From Gemmatimonadota bacterium (GTDB lineage Bacteria; Gemmatimonadota; Gemmatimonadetes; Gemmatimonadales; GWC2-71-9): a DNA stretch of 52,300 nt. Within the stretch, counting starts at the first letter, position 1. Each line of letters begins with the position of its first letter. Made by a program: the position numbers and the translations under genes. Under the pieces are notes generated by a model. That model did no database searches. It saw only the letters and a program-made list of their open reading frames with translations, and was not told the origin of the DNA. Location of the stretch: NCBI GenBank assembly GCA_003222195.1, contig QHVB01000042.1, positions 1 through 52,300 on the forward strand. Reading direction: 5' to 3'. Below, one piece after another: positions 1-9,626 of this stretch.

Positions 1-2
1 CG

Positions 3-1210
<1,208 letters not shown>

Positions 1211-1214
<4 letters not shown>

Positions 1215-1756
1215 CAGATGCGCGCCAGGTCACCGAACCCGTTCCTCCCCGTCGCCCTCGCCCTGCCCCTTCCCATCCGCTTCCGCGGATCCTGGACGAC
1301 GATTGGGAGGCACCGCCCTCCAACAGGGGGCGTGGCAGAGTCGTGGCCGCGTGCATCGGCGTGGCGCTCATCGTGACCGGCGTGGCGCTGCTGAGCAGCG
1401 GCGCGCGCGTGTGGCAATCGGACGACGGGCGCATCTGGGGGCCAATCGCACCCGCACCGTCTTCGATAGCCGAGGCGTCGGGGGGAGGACCAACGCCTCG
1501 CCCCCGGTCGCGTGTGGCGCCCGCGGCAAACCGGCTCGCCGGCTACCTGTCCGTCAACTCGAGCCCGTGGGCCGCGCTATCGGTGGACGGGCGCGTGGTC
1601 GGCACCACGCCGCAAGTCAGGATTCGGGTGACGCCGGGCCGGCATCACCTGCTCCTCGTGCGCGTCGGCTTCCAGACACATAGCACGTGGGTCAGCGTGC
1701 CCGCCGGCGGCACGGTGCGGCTGACGGACATCACCCTCGCGGCAATCACCCGATGA
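1211..1756 (+). CDS. PEGA-domain single-pass membrane protein
   Basis: About 181 residues. The N-terminus is proline/arginine-rich and cytoplasm-like, followed by one membrane segment at about residues 44-64 (VVAACIGVALIVTGVALL), a low-complexity stretch, and a C-terminal PEGA domain at about 108-175. The PEGA signature appears as GYLSVNSSPWAALSVDG, GTTP and TPGRHHLLLVRVGF. PEGA domains are beta-rich modules found at bacterial surfaces and next to kinases; they have no catalytic role of their own. The ATG at 1211 overlaps the upstream stop (ATGA) and the gene overlaps the next in the same way, so the three genes form one operon. Function is not identified beyond the domain. Confidence 0.8.
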
Positions 1757-2760
1757 GGGTCCGCGTCGTAGTCCTGGCTCTCCTGCTCGCCGCACCCGCG
1801 CTTGCCGCACAGAACGGCAGCGCGAGCGAGGTGATGACCAGCGCCGTCCGCGCGTATCGGGACCTCGACTTCGAGGTGGCGGCGCGCCTGCTACGGCGGG
1901 TGCTCACCCCGCCGCTGGCGAGTGAGCTCGACGACTCGACGCGCTTACGGGCGCTCACGTACCTCGGCGCCGCCGAGCATTACCGCGATCGGCCGGACTC
2001 GGCGACCGCGGTGTTTCGCCGGTTGGTTGTCCTCGCACCACCTTACCGACCCGATACGCTGATCTTTCCGCCCGAAATCACTCGGTTGTACGACGCAGTC
2101 CAGGCGAAATTGAGTGTTGGCGAACCGCAGCGGATCGCCGTCAACGCGCGCGACAGACTGCCTCGCTTCAGACCGCCGCGGCCACCAGCCGCGCTCCACG
2201 TCCCGCCCGCGGCCCCGCCAGTCGGCGCAAGCGAGAGCAATGAGCTCAGAACCACCGCCAGCGCCGCCGGCCAGGTGCTGAACGTCCGCGGCGTACCGGC
2301 CCTGGGGTTTCTTGGCGACGTGCGCTTCCGCCGCCTTGAGCTCGACGTGCGATATGCCGAAGGTCAGCGCGAGGCTCTCGTCGAGGGAGCCGTGGCCCTC
2401 GGCTTCTTGGCTACGCCGTGGCTGAGCGTGCAGATGGGCCCGGACGCCCGCCGCTTCGACACGCCGTTCGGTGCCGAGCGCTGGGTCACGTGGCGATTGG
2501 GAGGACGCGGGGACGTCGCGATCGCCGGCACGGGCGTGCGCGGGCACGCGACCCTGTGGCGCGCGCTGGGCCTCCAGGTGAACGTGCCCCCGGGCTCGGG
2601 CAGCGCGTACGGTGGCGAGGTCGGCGTCACCATGGACCTGCGATCCCAGCCGTTTTGGTTCGGCGTGGCGTACGGGATCGACCAAGCACACGTACGCGAC
2701 GCTGCCCGGGGCGAAACCGTTAAAACTCTGACGTTCACGGCCGGGCTCCGGCAGCGCTGA
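1753..2760 (+). CDS. Exported TPR-like / beta-strand protein, unknown function
   Basis: 335 residues starting at the ATG that overlaps the upstream TGA. It has a clear signal peptide (MRVRVVVLALLLAAPALAAQ). The next ~120 residues look like TPR-type helical repeats (AYRDLDFEVAARLLRRVL, ALTYLGAAEHYRDRPDSATAVFRRLVVLAP). After a proline-rich linker comes a 150-residue part with alternating hydrophobic residues (LELDVRYAEGQREALVEGAVALGF and similar), resembling an outer-membrane or periplasmic beta structure. It follows the PKD and PEGA genes with no gap and probably works with them at the envelope. I do not recognise the family. Confidence 0.75.
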   Translation: MRVRVVVLALLLAAPALAAQNGSASEVMTSAVRAYRDLDFEVAARLLRRVLTPPLASELDDSTRLRALTYLGAAEHYRDRPDSATAVFRRLVVLAPPYRPDTLIFPPEITRLYDAVQAKLSVGEPQRIAVNARDRLPRFRPPRPPAALHVPPAAPPVGASESNELRTTASAAGQVLNVRGVPALGFLGDVRFRRLELDVRYAEGQREALVEGAVALGFLATPWLSVQMGPDARRFDTPFGAERWVTWRLGGRGDVAIAGTGVRGHATLWRALGLQVNVPPGSGSAYGGEVGVTMDLRSQPFWFGVAYGIDQAHVRDAARGETVKTLTFTAGLRQR

Positions 2761-2820
2761 GGAGCTTGCGCGTCTTCTAGACTCTCTCCATTCTCCCCGT
2801 TCCCTTCAACGGAGATATGG

Positions 2821-3333
2821 ATGCGCGCCCCACGTTATCTCCCGTTCGTCCTGCTCACGGCATTCGCCTGCAAGCCGGCCGACACCACCACCGGCGCGAA
2901 GCAAGCGATCGACGCGGCCAACGCCCAATGGCCCCGCCTCACCAGTGGCGGCCACGCCGACTCCATCGCCGAGTTCTATGCCGTGGACGCCGTGCTGATG
3001 CCGCCCAACATGGCCACCGTGCGCGGCCGCGACGCGATCCGCGCCTTCTTCACGGTCATGAACACCATCCCCAGCCCGCGGCCGACGCTTACGATCCGCG
3101 CCGTGCAGGTGTGGGGCAGCGGACCCATGGCGATCGAATCGGGACGCTGGAACTACGCCTGGCCCGCCGGCGTCAAACTGCCGCCGGGCACGCCCGCCGT
3201 GGACTCGGGCAAATACATCGTGCGGTGGGAGCAGCAGAACGGCCGCTGGGTCATGGTGGACGACATTTGGAATTCGGATCTCCCGATTCCGCCTCCCCCC
3301 CCACCCCCGCCGGCTCGCGGCGCGCGACGCTAG
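2821..3333 (+). CDS. SnoaL/DUF4440-like lipoprotein
   Basis: 170 residues. The N-terminus is a lipoprotein signal with a lipobox ending in FAC (Cys at about residue 17). The body resembles the SnoaL/DUF4440 (NTF2-like) fold: a helix with NAQWPRL, then IAEFYAVDAVLMPPN, VRGRDAIRAFF, and a C-terminal strand in WEQQNGRWVMVDDIWNSD. Such proteins are small cone-shaped folds that bind or isomerise small molecules, or act as scaffolds. The C-terminus ends in eight consecutive prolines. A purine-rich stretch (GGAGAT) sits just before the ATG at 2821. It stands alone, separated by 60 bp from the preceding operon. Confidence 0.8.
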   Translation: MRAPRYLPFVLLTAFACKPADTTTGAKQAIDAANAQWPRLTSGGHADSIAEFYAVDAVLMPPNMATVRGRDAIRAFFTVMNTIPSPRPTLTIRAVQVWGSGPMAIESGRWNYAWPAGVKLPPGTPAVDSGKYIVRWEQQNGRWVMVDDIWNSDLPIPPPPPPPPARGARR

Positions 3334-3355
3334 GGTAGACGCGCAGAGGTAGGCG

Positions 3356-3540
3356 CTCAGAGAATCAGGTACGGACGCAGAGAATCAGGTAGGGACCGCA
3401 GAGAATCAGGTAGGGACCGCAGAGAATCAGGTAGGGACCGCAGAGAATCAGTACGGACACAGAGAATCAGGTACGGACACAGAGAATCAGGTACGGACAC
3501 AGAGAATCAGGTACGGACACAGAGAATCAGGTAGGGGCGC
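3356..3540. repeat. Tandem repeat, ~20-bp unit, about nine copies
   Basis: Units of the form AGAGAATCAGGTACGGACAC recur about every 19-21 bp. Early copies carry GTAGGGACCG and later copies GTACGGACAC. There are no unique spacers, so this is not CRISPR. The last copy runs straight into the first 28-bp palindrome at 3531. Confidence 0.92.
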
Positions 3541-3558
3541 AGCATGCTGCGCCCCTAC
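3531..3558. repeat. REP-like perfect 28-bp palindrome, copy 1
   Basis: A perfect inverted repeat centred on GCATGC, with core GCGCAGCATGCTGCGC extended by GTAGGG/CCCTAC arms. It is identical to the copy at 4347-4374 and lies 55 bp beyond the stop of the RAYT gene. Confidence 0.92.
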
Positions 3559-3574
3559 ACTTTATCTGCCCCCT

Positions 3575-3685
3575 GCATCTTCACCTGCCTGCGTTTTCAC
3601 CTGCCTGCGTTTTCAACTGCCTGCGTTTTCACCTGCCTGCATTTTCACCTGCTCTGCATTTTCACCTGCCCCCAGCATTTTCACC
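3575..3685. repeat. Tandem repeat, ~16-bp unit TTTTCACCTGCCTGCG
   Basis: Six to seven degenerate copies of TTTTCACCTGCCTGCG. The array overlaps the 3' end of the minus-strand transposase and encodes its repetitive tail (GENAEQVKMQAGENAGS). The 16-bp unit is not a multiple of three, so the frame rotates through it, and the stop codon comes from a C-to-A change in one copy (TTTTCAACTG). Confidence 0.85.
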
Positions 3686-4188
3686 GACCGATTTCGCTCC
3701 CACCTAGCCGGGTTATCCCGAATGTACCGTCGGACACGATTCAGATGGTCACCATTGCGGACGACCTGATCGAAATAGTTCCGCTGCCAGATCCGGCCGA
3801 CTCCAGCGCCACGTAAGGCGTTGATCTGAGATGCTACCGCTGATTTGAATGATCTGATCACGGCGCCAAGCGATCCCGGAGCTATCCGTCCGATCGCGTC
3901 CGTGCGCGGATAGCGAGCCCCAAGCAACAAAATGCCGTGGACATGGTCGGGCATCACCACGAAGGCGTCTATTCGAACGTGTAGGAAATGGTTCGGAATA
4001 CTCACCCAACATTGGCGCGCAATTTCGCCAAATCGACTCAATAGCATTTCGCCAGTCCGCACACGACCAAAAAGGTGAGAGGACGCACAGATGGTAACGA
4101 AGTACGCACCGGGGCTGGAATAGTCATGGCCACGCCACCTGAGCGACCGCCGGTGCATGCTGACGCGTGGATGCCACGGTCTCTCCAT
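3613..4188 (-). CDS. REP-associated tyrosine transposase (RAYT, Y1/HUH family)
   Basis: 191 residues. The opening LRWRGHDYSSPGAYFVTI is the usual RAYT start. It is followed by the HUH metal-binding motif in VVMPDHVHGILLL, then FKSAVASQINALRG, RIWQRNYFDQVVRN and RRYIRDNPARW, which holds the candidate catalytic tyrosine. RAYTs are domesticated IS200/IS605 relatives that process REP palindromes as single-stranded DNA. Here the gene is flanked by two identical 28-bp palindromes, the arrangement expected of a REPtron. The C-terminal ~20 residues are translated from a tandem repeat and are probably not part of the fold. A later start at 4158 (MHRRSLRW) is possible. Confidence 0.9.
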   Translation of the reverse strand: MERPWHPRVSMHRRSLRWRGHDYSSPGAYFVTICASSHLFGRVRTGEMLLSRFGEIARQCWVSIPNHFLHVRIDAFVVMPDHVHGILLLGARYPRTDAIGRIAPGSLGAVIRSFKSAVASQINALRGAGVGRIWQRNYFDQVVRNGDHLNRVRRYIRDNPARWERNRSVKMLGAGENAEQVKMQAGENAGS

Positions 4189-4346
4189 TTGGACATTGAT
4201 GTGGTCCGTGGCGCCGGAACGCGTAACCTATTTGGCAGGGCATCCTACCCTTTTTCGGCGAATAACCTGGGGGCGCTGATGCAGCGCGAACCTCGTAGGG
4301 ACGCACCCCAGAGAGAATAACGTCGGGGCAGATTGCCCAGAGTGAT

Positions 4347-4374
4347 GTAGGGGCGCAGCATGCTGCGCCCCTAC
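4347..4374. repeat. REP-like perfect 28-bp palindrome, copy 2
   Basis: Identical in all 28 bases to the copy at 3531-3558. It lies 158 bp upstream of the RAYT start, so the transposase is bracketed by the pair. Confidence 0.92.
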
Positions 4375-4387
4375 TTTTCATCTTCCT

Positions 4388-4416
4388 GCCCCGCAGCGGT
4401 TCTTCCGCTGCGGGGC
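4388..4416 (-). terminator. Strong hairpin downstream of the lipoprotein gene
   Basis: A perfect 12-bp stem (GCCCCGCAGCGG, 4388-4399, with CCGCTGCGGGGC, 4405-4416) around a 5-nt loop. It lies 28 bp beyond the stop of the minus-strand gene at 4445. On that strand it is not followed by a T-run, so intrinsic termination is plausible but not proven. Confidence 0.5.
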
Positions 4417-4444
4417 TCTGGTTTGTACAACCGGGGACCGGGGC

Positions 4445-5275
4445 TTAGTGGCCTGTCTCCGCGTGATCGTCGTCGCCATCGTGGTCGTCGTCTTCGAACG
4501 CGCGGAACGACGCGCGAATGCTCCGCTCGATCGCCGATTCGTTTTCCGCGTTCGTCGGATCGATCACGGCTCCCGACGCGTCCTTGAACCACGTGCTCAC
4601 GTCCACGTCGACCGTGAGGTTCTTACTGCTCGCGTCGACGGTGACCGGACTGGCAAAGTCCACGGAGATCTCCGCCTCGACTCCCGAGGTAAACGTGAAC
4701 GGATGGTCCGTGCCGCCGGCGTCGGTGAACACCCCGACCACCTTCACGCTGACACCTTGGAATCCGGGGTGGGCGGTGAGGAAGTCGTTCGCGCCGTCAT
4801 CGTCGCTCTCGACGGCCTCGAGCTTCGCCCGCAGCCCCGTGTAGGTCCCCGCCGGAACCAGCCCATCCAGGATGAGTTTGGTTGACCCATCGAGCGGGAG
4901 GTCGACCAGCACGGGCCCCGCGTGGATGCTTGGGCACTCCGACTCGTCGTGGTTGTCGGCGTTGGATTCGTTGGTCTCAGCGTCGGGTGTTTCGTTGGGC
5001 TCGTCGGCGTCCGTGTCCGAGGTCGCCGTGCATGCCGCGTCGCTCGCCAGCTTGATACGCGACAGCACCATCTGCGCCGAGGTGATTTTCACCGACCCGC
5101 CGCTCCCGGTGACGACGACGTCCGCGAGAGCAGCTCCCGTCGCGGCAGGCGCGCCCGCTGACCCCGTCCTGGCCGACAGACTGATTCGCTGGGATGCGTT
5201 CGGCCCGGTCGAGTTGCAGCCGGCGAGCAGCAGCACTGCGGGGGCGACGAGCAAAATCCGTCGTGTAGTTTCCAT
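4445..5275 (-). CDS. DUF4382-like lipoprotein
   Basis: 276 residues. It has a lipoprotein signal with lipobox LLAGC (Cys about residue 20), then repeated beta segments typical of DUF4382-like surface lipoproteins: VVVTGSGGSVKITSAQMVLSRI, PVLVDLPLDGSTKLILDG and TYTGLRAKLEAVE. A central Asp/Glu/Asn-rich insert (about residues 84-112) and an Asp/His-rich tail (DDDHDGDDDHAE) could bind divalent cations. Expected location is the cell envelope. The biochemical role is unknown. A strong hairpin lies just downstream. Confidence 0.75.
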   Translation of the reverse strand: METTRRILLVAPAVLLLAGCNSTGPNASQRISLSARTGSAGAPAATGAALADVVVTGSGGSVKITSAQMVLSRIKLASDAACTATSDTDADEPNETPDAETNESNADNHDESECPSIHAGPVLVDLPLDGSTKLILDGLVPAGTYTGLRAKLEAVESDDDGANDFLTAHPGFQGVSVKVVGVFTDAGGTDHPFTFTSGVEAEISVDFASPVTVDASSKNLTVDVDVSTWFKDASGAVIDPTNAENESAIERSIRASFRAFEDDDHDGDDDHAETGH

Positions 5276-5397
5276 CAGTCCTCCGAAGTTCGAATGAGAT
5301 CCTGAGGAATACTACACCGACCAGTTGGGCGGGGAACGCGTCACCGTCCTCGCGAATGATGTCGCGCGAACCAAATGCGCGTGATCAGCGTCACGAT

Positions 5398-8043
5398 TTA
5401 CGCGCTCTTCTTCGTCGGCCGCCCGTCCGACCGCCGCTCCTCGCGCAACTGCGAGACCGCGGTCCGCACGGTGTCCGTGATCTCGCGCTCCTGCCGGAGC
5501 GCCGCGATCACGGTCTCCGCCTGCTTGGTCTGGAATTCGAGCGCGCTCGCCTGCGTGACCGCTTGATCGAGCAACGCCTTCTGGCCGTGCAGGCGCTCTA
5601 GGCCTGCCTGCACTTCCGCCAGCATCGCCTCCGCCCGCGCGAGCCGCTCCTCGGCTTGCTCCACCTGGCGCTTGCGATGATCCAGGCCGTTGGCCGCATC
5701 GTGCACGTGCGACACCATGCTGAGGACCGTCTCCAACATCGCGCGCGTCTGGCCGACTTCCTCCCGCGCACCCGCGATGGAGCGGACATCATCGGTCGTC
5801 TTCTCGGCGACCTCGTACAGGCGATGCATGTCCGCCTGCATGGCGTCGACCGTGGCCTGGCGCTGGCTCATCTGCTCGAGCGCGCGCGTCAATTGCGACT
5901 CGACCGCTTCCCACTTGGCGAGCCGTTCCTCGAACTGCGCCATGCGCTTTTGCACGAAGCGCAGACTGCCGGCCCGGTTATCCAGCTCGTCGAGCGTCGC
6001 GGTCAGCTCGATGAGCCGGGTGCCCGCGGTCGAGACCGCGCCGTTGAGCTGGCCAGAGCGCTCTTCGAGCTGCTGTGCGGCACTCGCCGCTTGCTCGCGC
6101 AGCTGGGCTACCCGGTCCAGGTGCTCCGTCGCTTTGTCCAGCGCGGTTTGTTTCAGCTCGAGCTCCTGACCCAGGGCGCGTGTGCGCTCGGCGAGCCCTT
6201 CGAGATTGTGGGCGCGCGATTCAAGCCCCGTCACGGCGGAATCGACTTCGCCCACCCGGCGCTCCGCGCGCTCGACGGTTGCGACGGCTGCCGGCACGAG
6301 CTTCTCGATCCGCGCGGCCTGGTCGGCGCGGGCGGCCAGCGCACCGAAGCGCTCGTCTGCGCCCTGCATCCGCGTCACCAGCTCGCGGCTACGGTCGTCG
6401 AGCTGCGAGCCGAGCGCTGTCAGTTCGGTGAGTCGCTTATTGAGATCTTCCACCATGCGACTGCGCGCATCGATCTGGCCCATCGCCTGTGATACGCGAT
6501 CGGCTTCGCTGCGCACCGATTCGACGGTCGGCTTCAGGTCCTCGATTGCGGCCAGCTCGCCACGCAGCGCCTTGATCTGGTCGGTCACGCCGGAGAGCCA
6601 CGCCTTGGTTCCTGACTGCTGCTCGAGCACGCGCGCCATCTCGTCGGCGGCACCCTCCACGTGCTCCAGCGCGCCCCTGACCGATTCGTGCGTGCCCCTG
6701 AGCATCGCGACATCTTGCAGCGCCGCCTGCACGCCCGGGTGCGACTTCTCCAGCTGCGCCACCCGCTGGGTCATCTCTTCTACTGTAGTGCCCAGCCGGG
6801 TGGTGCTCGTTTCCATCGCGCGCACGCGCTCGGCCTGCGTGCCGAGCAGCGCCACGTTCTCCGCGATGCTCTCGAGCTGCGTCGCGAGCGCATCGGCTTT
6901 GGAGCGGACGTCGGTGATGCCGCGGCTCGACTCCTCCAATGACTTGAAGCGTCCTTCTATCGCCGTGAGCGAGCCGCGGAGATCGACGATCCGTTGTCCC
7001 ACCGCGTCGAGCCCCTGGTTCTCGAGCTCGAAGCGCTTCACGGCGCGCTGCACGTCGTCGCGCAACGCCGCGAGACGAGCGCGCAGCTCGTCGTCGGCTT
7101 GCTTCACCGCAGCGTGATTCGCGGTGATCGCCGTGGAGCGCTCCAGCACTTCGGCGTGGAGCTCCTTGAGCTCGCCAACCTTCGACTCCAGGTCGCCGAG
7201 CCCTTTGGCACTCGCTTCGTGGCGGCGGATCTTCGCATCGACGTCGCCCATCAGCTCGTGGAGCTTGCCCACTTCGGCCGTGGCGCGGTCGACGACGTCG
7301 CGCTGCTGCTCGAGCGCGGCGACTTTTTGGGTCACGCCGTCGGCGAGCGCCTTGAGCGTCGTGAGCTGGCGCTTGGTCTGCGCGGCCTCGGCCGCGGCCT
7401 GGGTCAGGTCCTTGAGGGTCTGACCCACCGTCGCGGCGCGCGACTCGGTCTCACTGACGCTCCGCTGCGAATTCACCTGCCGCTCCTCAAATGCGCCAAA
7501 CCGCGCTGCAATAGACTCGCTCGACTTGCGGAGCTCTTCCTGCCGCGCCCGTACCTGATCGAAGCCGTTCGTGAGTTCGCGGACCGCGCCGCTCAACGTG
7601 TCGGCATCCATCCGCAGGGCCTTGAACCCACCGCCCAGCTCGAGGAAGCCGGCGACTTCATTCTTGAGCGCGAGCGCCTGCTCGAGCACGCCGCGCAGCT
7701 CGTCGATCTCGCCGCGCAACTCTTTTGCATTCTCGGAGTTCTGCGTGAGCTGCGTTTCGGTGCGGCGCTGCGTCTTCGAGACGTTCTCGGTCTGTTCGTC
7801 GAGGGTCGCGAGCACCGGCACCAGGCGCTCGAGTGATTTGACGCGCGACTGCAGCTCGGCGACGACCTTCTGCGCCTCGCTGAGCGGCTGCGTCAGCTGC
7901 GACAGATGCTGGCTGGATTCGCGCGCGGTGTTGGTCAGGTTTTCGAACGCCACGCGCTCGCGCTTCATCTCGGCGAGGATCGCGCGGAGTTCAGCGGGGA
8001 GCTGCTCGGGCGTGGTCTCGCGACCGAAGACATTCCAGGCCAT
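5398..8043 (-). CDS. Long coiled-coil protein, 881 residues
   Basis: From residue ~20 to ~870 the sequence is nearly continuous heptad-type helix rich in Glu, Arg, Gln, Leu and Ala. It is organised in recurring ~35-residue segments such as VESVRSEADRVSQAMGQID and ELTALGSQLDDRSRELVTRM. There is no signal peptide, membrane segment or globular domain. The N-terminus (MAWNVFGRETTPEQLPAELRA) is a short possible docking element. The architecture resembles SMC-like, myosin-tail-like or chemoreceptor-like rods, but no ATPase or HAMP domain is present. It is probably a cytoplasmic structural or scaffold protein. It is flanked by unrelated minus-strand genes, with 200 bp of untranslated DNA upstream. 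Confidence 0.8.
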   Translation of the reverse strand: MAWNVFGRETTPEQLPAELRAILAEMKRERVAFENLTNTARESSQHLSQLTQPLSEAQKVVAELQSRVKSLERLVPVLATLDEQTENVSKTQRRTETQLTQNSENAKELRGEIDELRGVLEQALALKNEVAGFLELGGGFKALRMDADTLSGAVRELTNGFDQVRARQEELRKSSESIAARFGAFEERQVNSQRSVSETESRAATVGQTLKDLTQAAAEAAQTKRQLTTLKALADGVTQKVAALEQQRDVVDRATAEVGKLHELMGDVDAKIRRHEASAKGLGDLESKVGELKELHAEVLERSTAITANHAAVKQADDELRARLAALRDDVQRAVKRFELENQGLDAVGQRIVDLRGSLTAIEGRFKSLEESSRGITDVRSKADALATQLESIAENVALLGTQAERVRAMETSTTRLGTTVEEMTQRVAQLEKSHPGVQAALQDVAMLRGTHESVRGALEHVEGAADEMARVLEQQSGTKAWLSGVTDQIKALRGELAAIEDLKPTVESVRSEADRVSQAMGQIDARSRMVEDLNKRLTELTALGSQLDDRSRELVTRMQGADERFGALAARADQAARIEKLVPAAVATVERAERRVGEVDSAVTGLESRAHNLEGLAERTRALGQELELKQTALDKATEHLDRVAQLREQAASAAQQLEERSGQLNGAVSTAGTRLIELTATLDELDNRAGSLRFVQKRMAQFEERLAKWEAVESQLTRALEQMSQRQATVDAMQADMHRLYEVAEKTTDDVRSIAGAREEVGQTRAMLETVLSMVSHVHDAANGLDHRKRQVEQAEERLARAEAMLAEVQAGLERLHGQKALLDQAVTQASALEFQTKQAETVIAALRQEREITDTVRTAVSQLREERRSDGRPTKKSA

Positions 8044-8247
8044 GATCCGACCCCTCTGAAAGAGGGCTCCGGAGCGTGCGCGGGAGCCGAGTGCGCGGCA
8101 CTTATAGATGAAAGCAGCTGCTGGGCGGGTGGGCGGGTCCCGACCTGGGACGGCGTGCGTGCCGCCGGGAAATGTAGAGAGAACTGCTCAGGCAAGCGTG
8201 ACCGGCGTCACGCGCTCAAAGGGACGCCTGAAGTCCCGAAATGTCCC

Positions 8248-8712
8248 CTACTGCGGCTGCGCGAGCTTCTTTCCCTCCGGGCCAACCTGAATTTCGGATC
8301 GCTTGGTCCCCGTCCGCACCTGGGCTTCGTACGCCACGAGCGTGCCATGCTTGGTCAGGGACTCGACTTTCGTGATTCTGCCGGACCCGGCGAGCTGCCG
8401 CAGTCCCGCCTGTACGGCCGCGGGAAGTGACTTGAGCGCCACTTGCTCTTCGATCTCCAACACTGTCCCATCGGCGCCAATGGTCACGTCGCGACCGTGC
8501 CCGTGCACGGTCATCTCGACCTCATAGACGTCCTGGCCGTTCTCCTTCTCCGTCGAGTAGCCGCGGACCGTCGCTCCAACGCTCTGTTCGTCGGCCGAGC
8601 GCTGGACTGCCGCTGGCAAATCAGACCGCTTGAGCTTCTTTTCCTGCGCCCCAGCCTGCGACGCCACAGCTGTCAGCACTAGCACGGCGACTGCCACTGT
8701 TCCGAATTGCAT
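8248..8712 (-). CDS. Periplasmic PepSY-like protein
   Basis: 154 residues from the ATG at 8712, which is preceded by AAGGGG. It has a signal peptide (MQFGTVAVAVLVLTAVASQAGAQ) and then two PepSY-like halves: LPAAVQRSADEQSVGATVRGY with DVYEVEMTVHGHGRDVTIGADG, and LPAAVQAGLRQLAGSGRI with YEAQVRTGTKRSEIQVGPEG. The pattern LP..V......G.I with a following YEV.. strand and a G-rich turn is typical of the PepSY-like family. These are small secreted folds thought to bind peptides or inhibit proteases. It lies 28 bp after the upstream outer-membrane gene and is probably co-transcribed with it. Confidence 0.75.
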   Translation of the reverse strand: MQFGTVAVAVLVLTAVASQAGAQEKKLKRSDLPAAVQRSADEQSVGATVRGYSTEKENGQDVYEVEMTVHGHGRDVTIGADGTVLEIEEQVALKSLPAAVQAGLRQLAGSGRITKVESLTKHGTLVAYEAQVRTGTKRSEIQVGPEGKKLAQPQ

Positions 8713-8740
8713 ATGGACCCCTTGGTGATCGTGAGACTCC

Positions 8741-9502
8741 TTAGTGCTTCTCGCCCAACGGCATCTCGAACGCCGCCTTGAAAACCAGGCGATCACCGGC
8801 CGACATCGTCCCGAAGCCTACCCCAAAGTGTAGCGACCGGTCGTCTCCGAGTAGGATGTCAGCGGTCGGATAAAACTGATGCCACCGCGTCAGCTCACCG
8901 AGCGAAGCATAATACTCGACGCAAAGCGTAATCGTCCGGCTGAGGTCGACGCTGGCGCGCGCCTTCGGCTCGAACTCGAACTCGTGCTCGGGCCCCGCCA
9001 GGTCGCGCTCGAACGTGGGATCGAAGAGCAATTGCACACCCGCCATTCGCCGCTCGAAAATCGCCGTCAGTTCGAAGGTGCGCGGGCTCTCGCCGAACGC
9101 CGGACGCGTTGCCTCGTACTCGATGCTGAGGCCCATGTTGACGGGCAGCCGCCACTCCTCGGGCGCGCGAAACCGTGAGCGCAAACGCCAGCCCGCATAG
9201 CGCGCCCCCAGGGTCGGGACCTGCGCCGCAAGCAGGTACGCCGACATTTCCCAATGATCGGTCAGGCCACGGGTGAGCTCGCCGGCAAACCGCACCTGGC
9301 CCTGCCGTGGCGCGATCGATCCAACGAACGCGGTGGTCCCGCGATTGGCGTAATTGACATGCCCTTCCAGCTCCCATTCGCCGCGATGCGCGGTGGCGTA
9401 GGGATAGACCGAGATTTCGAAGGCTTCTTGAGCGGGGAGTGGCGCGTTGGCGAATCCGGAGAGGACACCGAGTACTCCGAGAACGGCAATCAGACGAGGC
9501 AT
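8741..9502 (-). CDS. Exported outer-membrane beta-barrel-like protein
   Basis: 253 residues with a signal peptide (MPRLIAVLGVLGVLSGFANA). The remainder is a succession of amphipathic strands ending in aromatic residues: WELEGHVNYANRG, GQVRFAGELTRGLTDHWEMSAYLL, WRLRSRFRAPEEWRLPVNMGLSIEYEA, FELTAIFERRMAGVQLLF, TITLCVEYYASLGEL, SLHFGVGFGTM, and a last strand RLVFKAAFEMPLG. This is the layout of a small outer-membrane barrel. The C-terminus lacks a terminal Phe, so the membrane assignment is a moderate inference. It sits first in a pair with the PepSY-like gene. Confidence 0.7.
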   Translation of the reverse strand: MPRLIAVLGVLGVLSGFANAPLPAQEAFEISVYPYATAHRGEWELEGHVNYANRGTTAFVGSIAPRQGQVRFAGELTRGLTDHWEMSAYLLAAQVPTLGARYAGWRLRSRFRAPEEWRLPVNMGLSIEYEATRPAFGESPRTFELTAIFERRMAGVQLLFDPTFERDLAGPEHEFEFEPKARASVDLSRTITLCVEYYASLGELTRWHQFYPTADILLGDDRSLHFGVGFGTMSAGDRLVFKAAFEMPLGEKH

Positions 9503-9626
9503 GGCTCGAATGCTGGGTTAAAGGAAAGCCGAGTTTAATTGTCGGGATTCAACGGCGCAACCCTTCCGTTCGTACTCACTTGGCTGCACGATTCCAGCAC
9601 ACACCATTCATCGACTGAGGGCCGTC

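Noticed and set aside
3356-3540. Possible CRISPR array
   Set aside because: Units are contiguous 20-bp tandem repeats without unique spacers and no cas genes are present.
4388-4416. Hairpin as a third type of REP element
   Set aside because: It is unrelated in sequence to the 28-bp palindrome and sits 28 bp after a stop codon, so a terminator-like role is simpler.
5656-7836. Several long plus-strand frames opposite the coiled-coil gene
   Set aside because: They are mirror frames of a repetitive coiled-coil gene, with leucine/arginine-rich nonsense composition and no recognisable domain.
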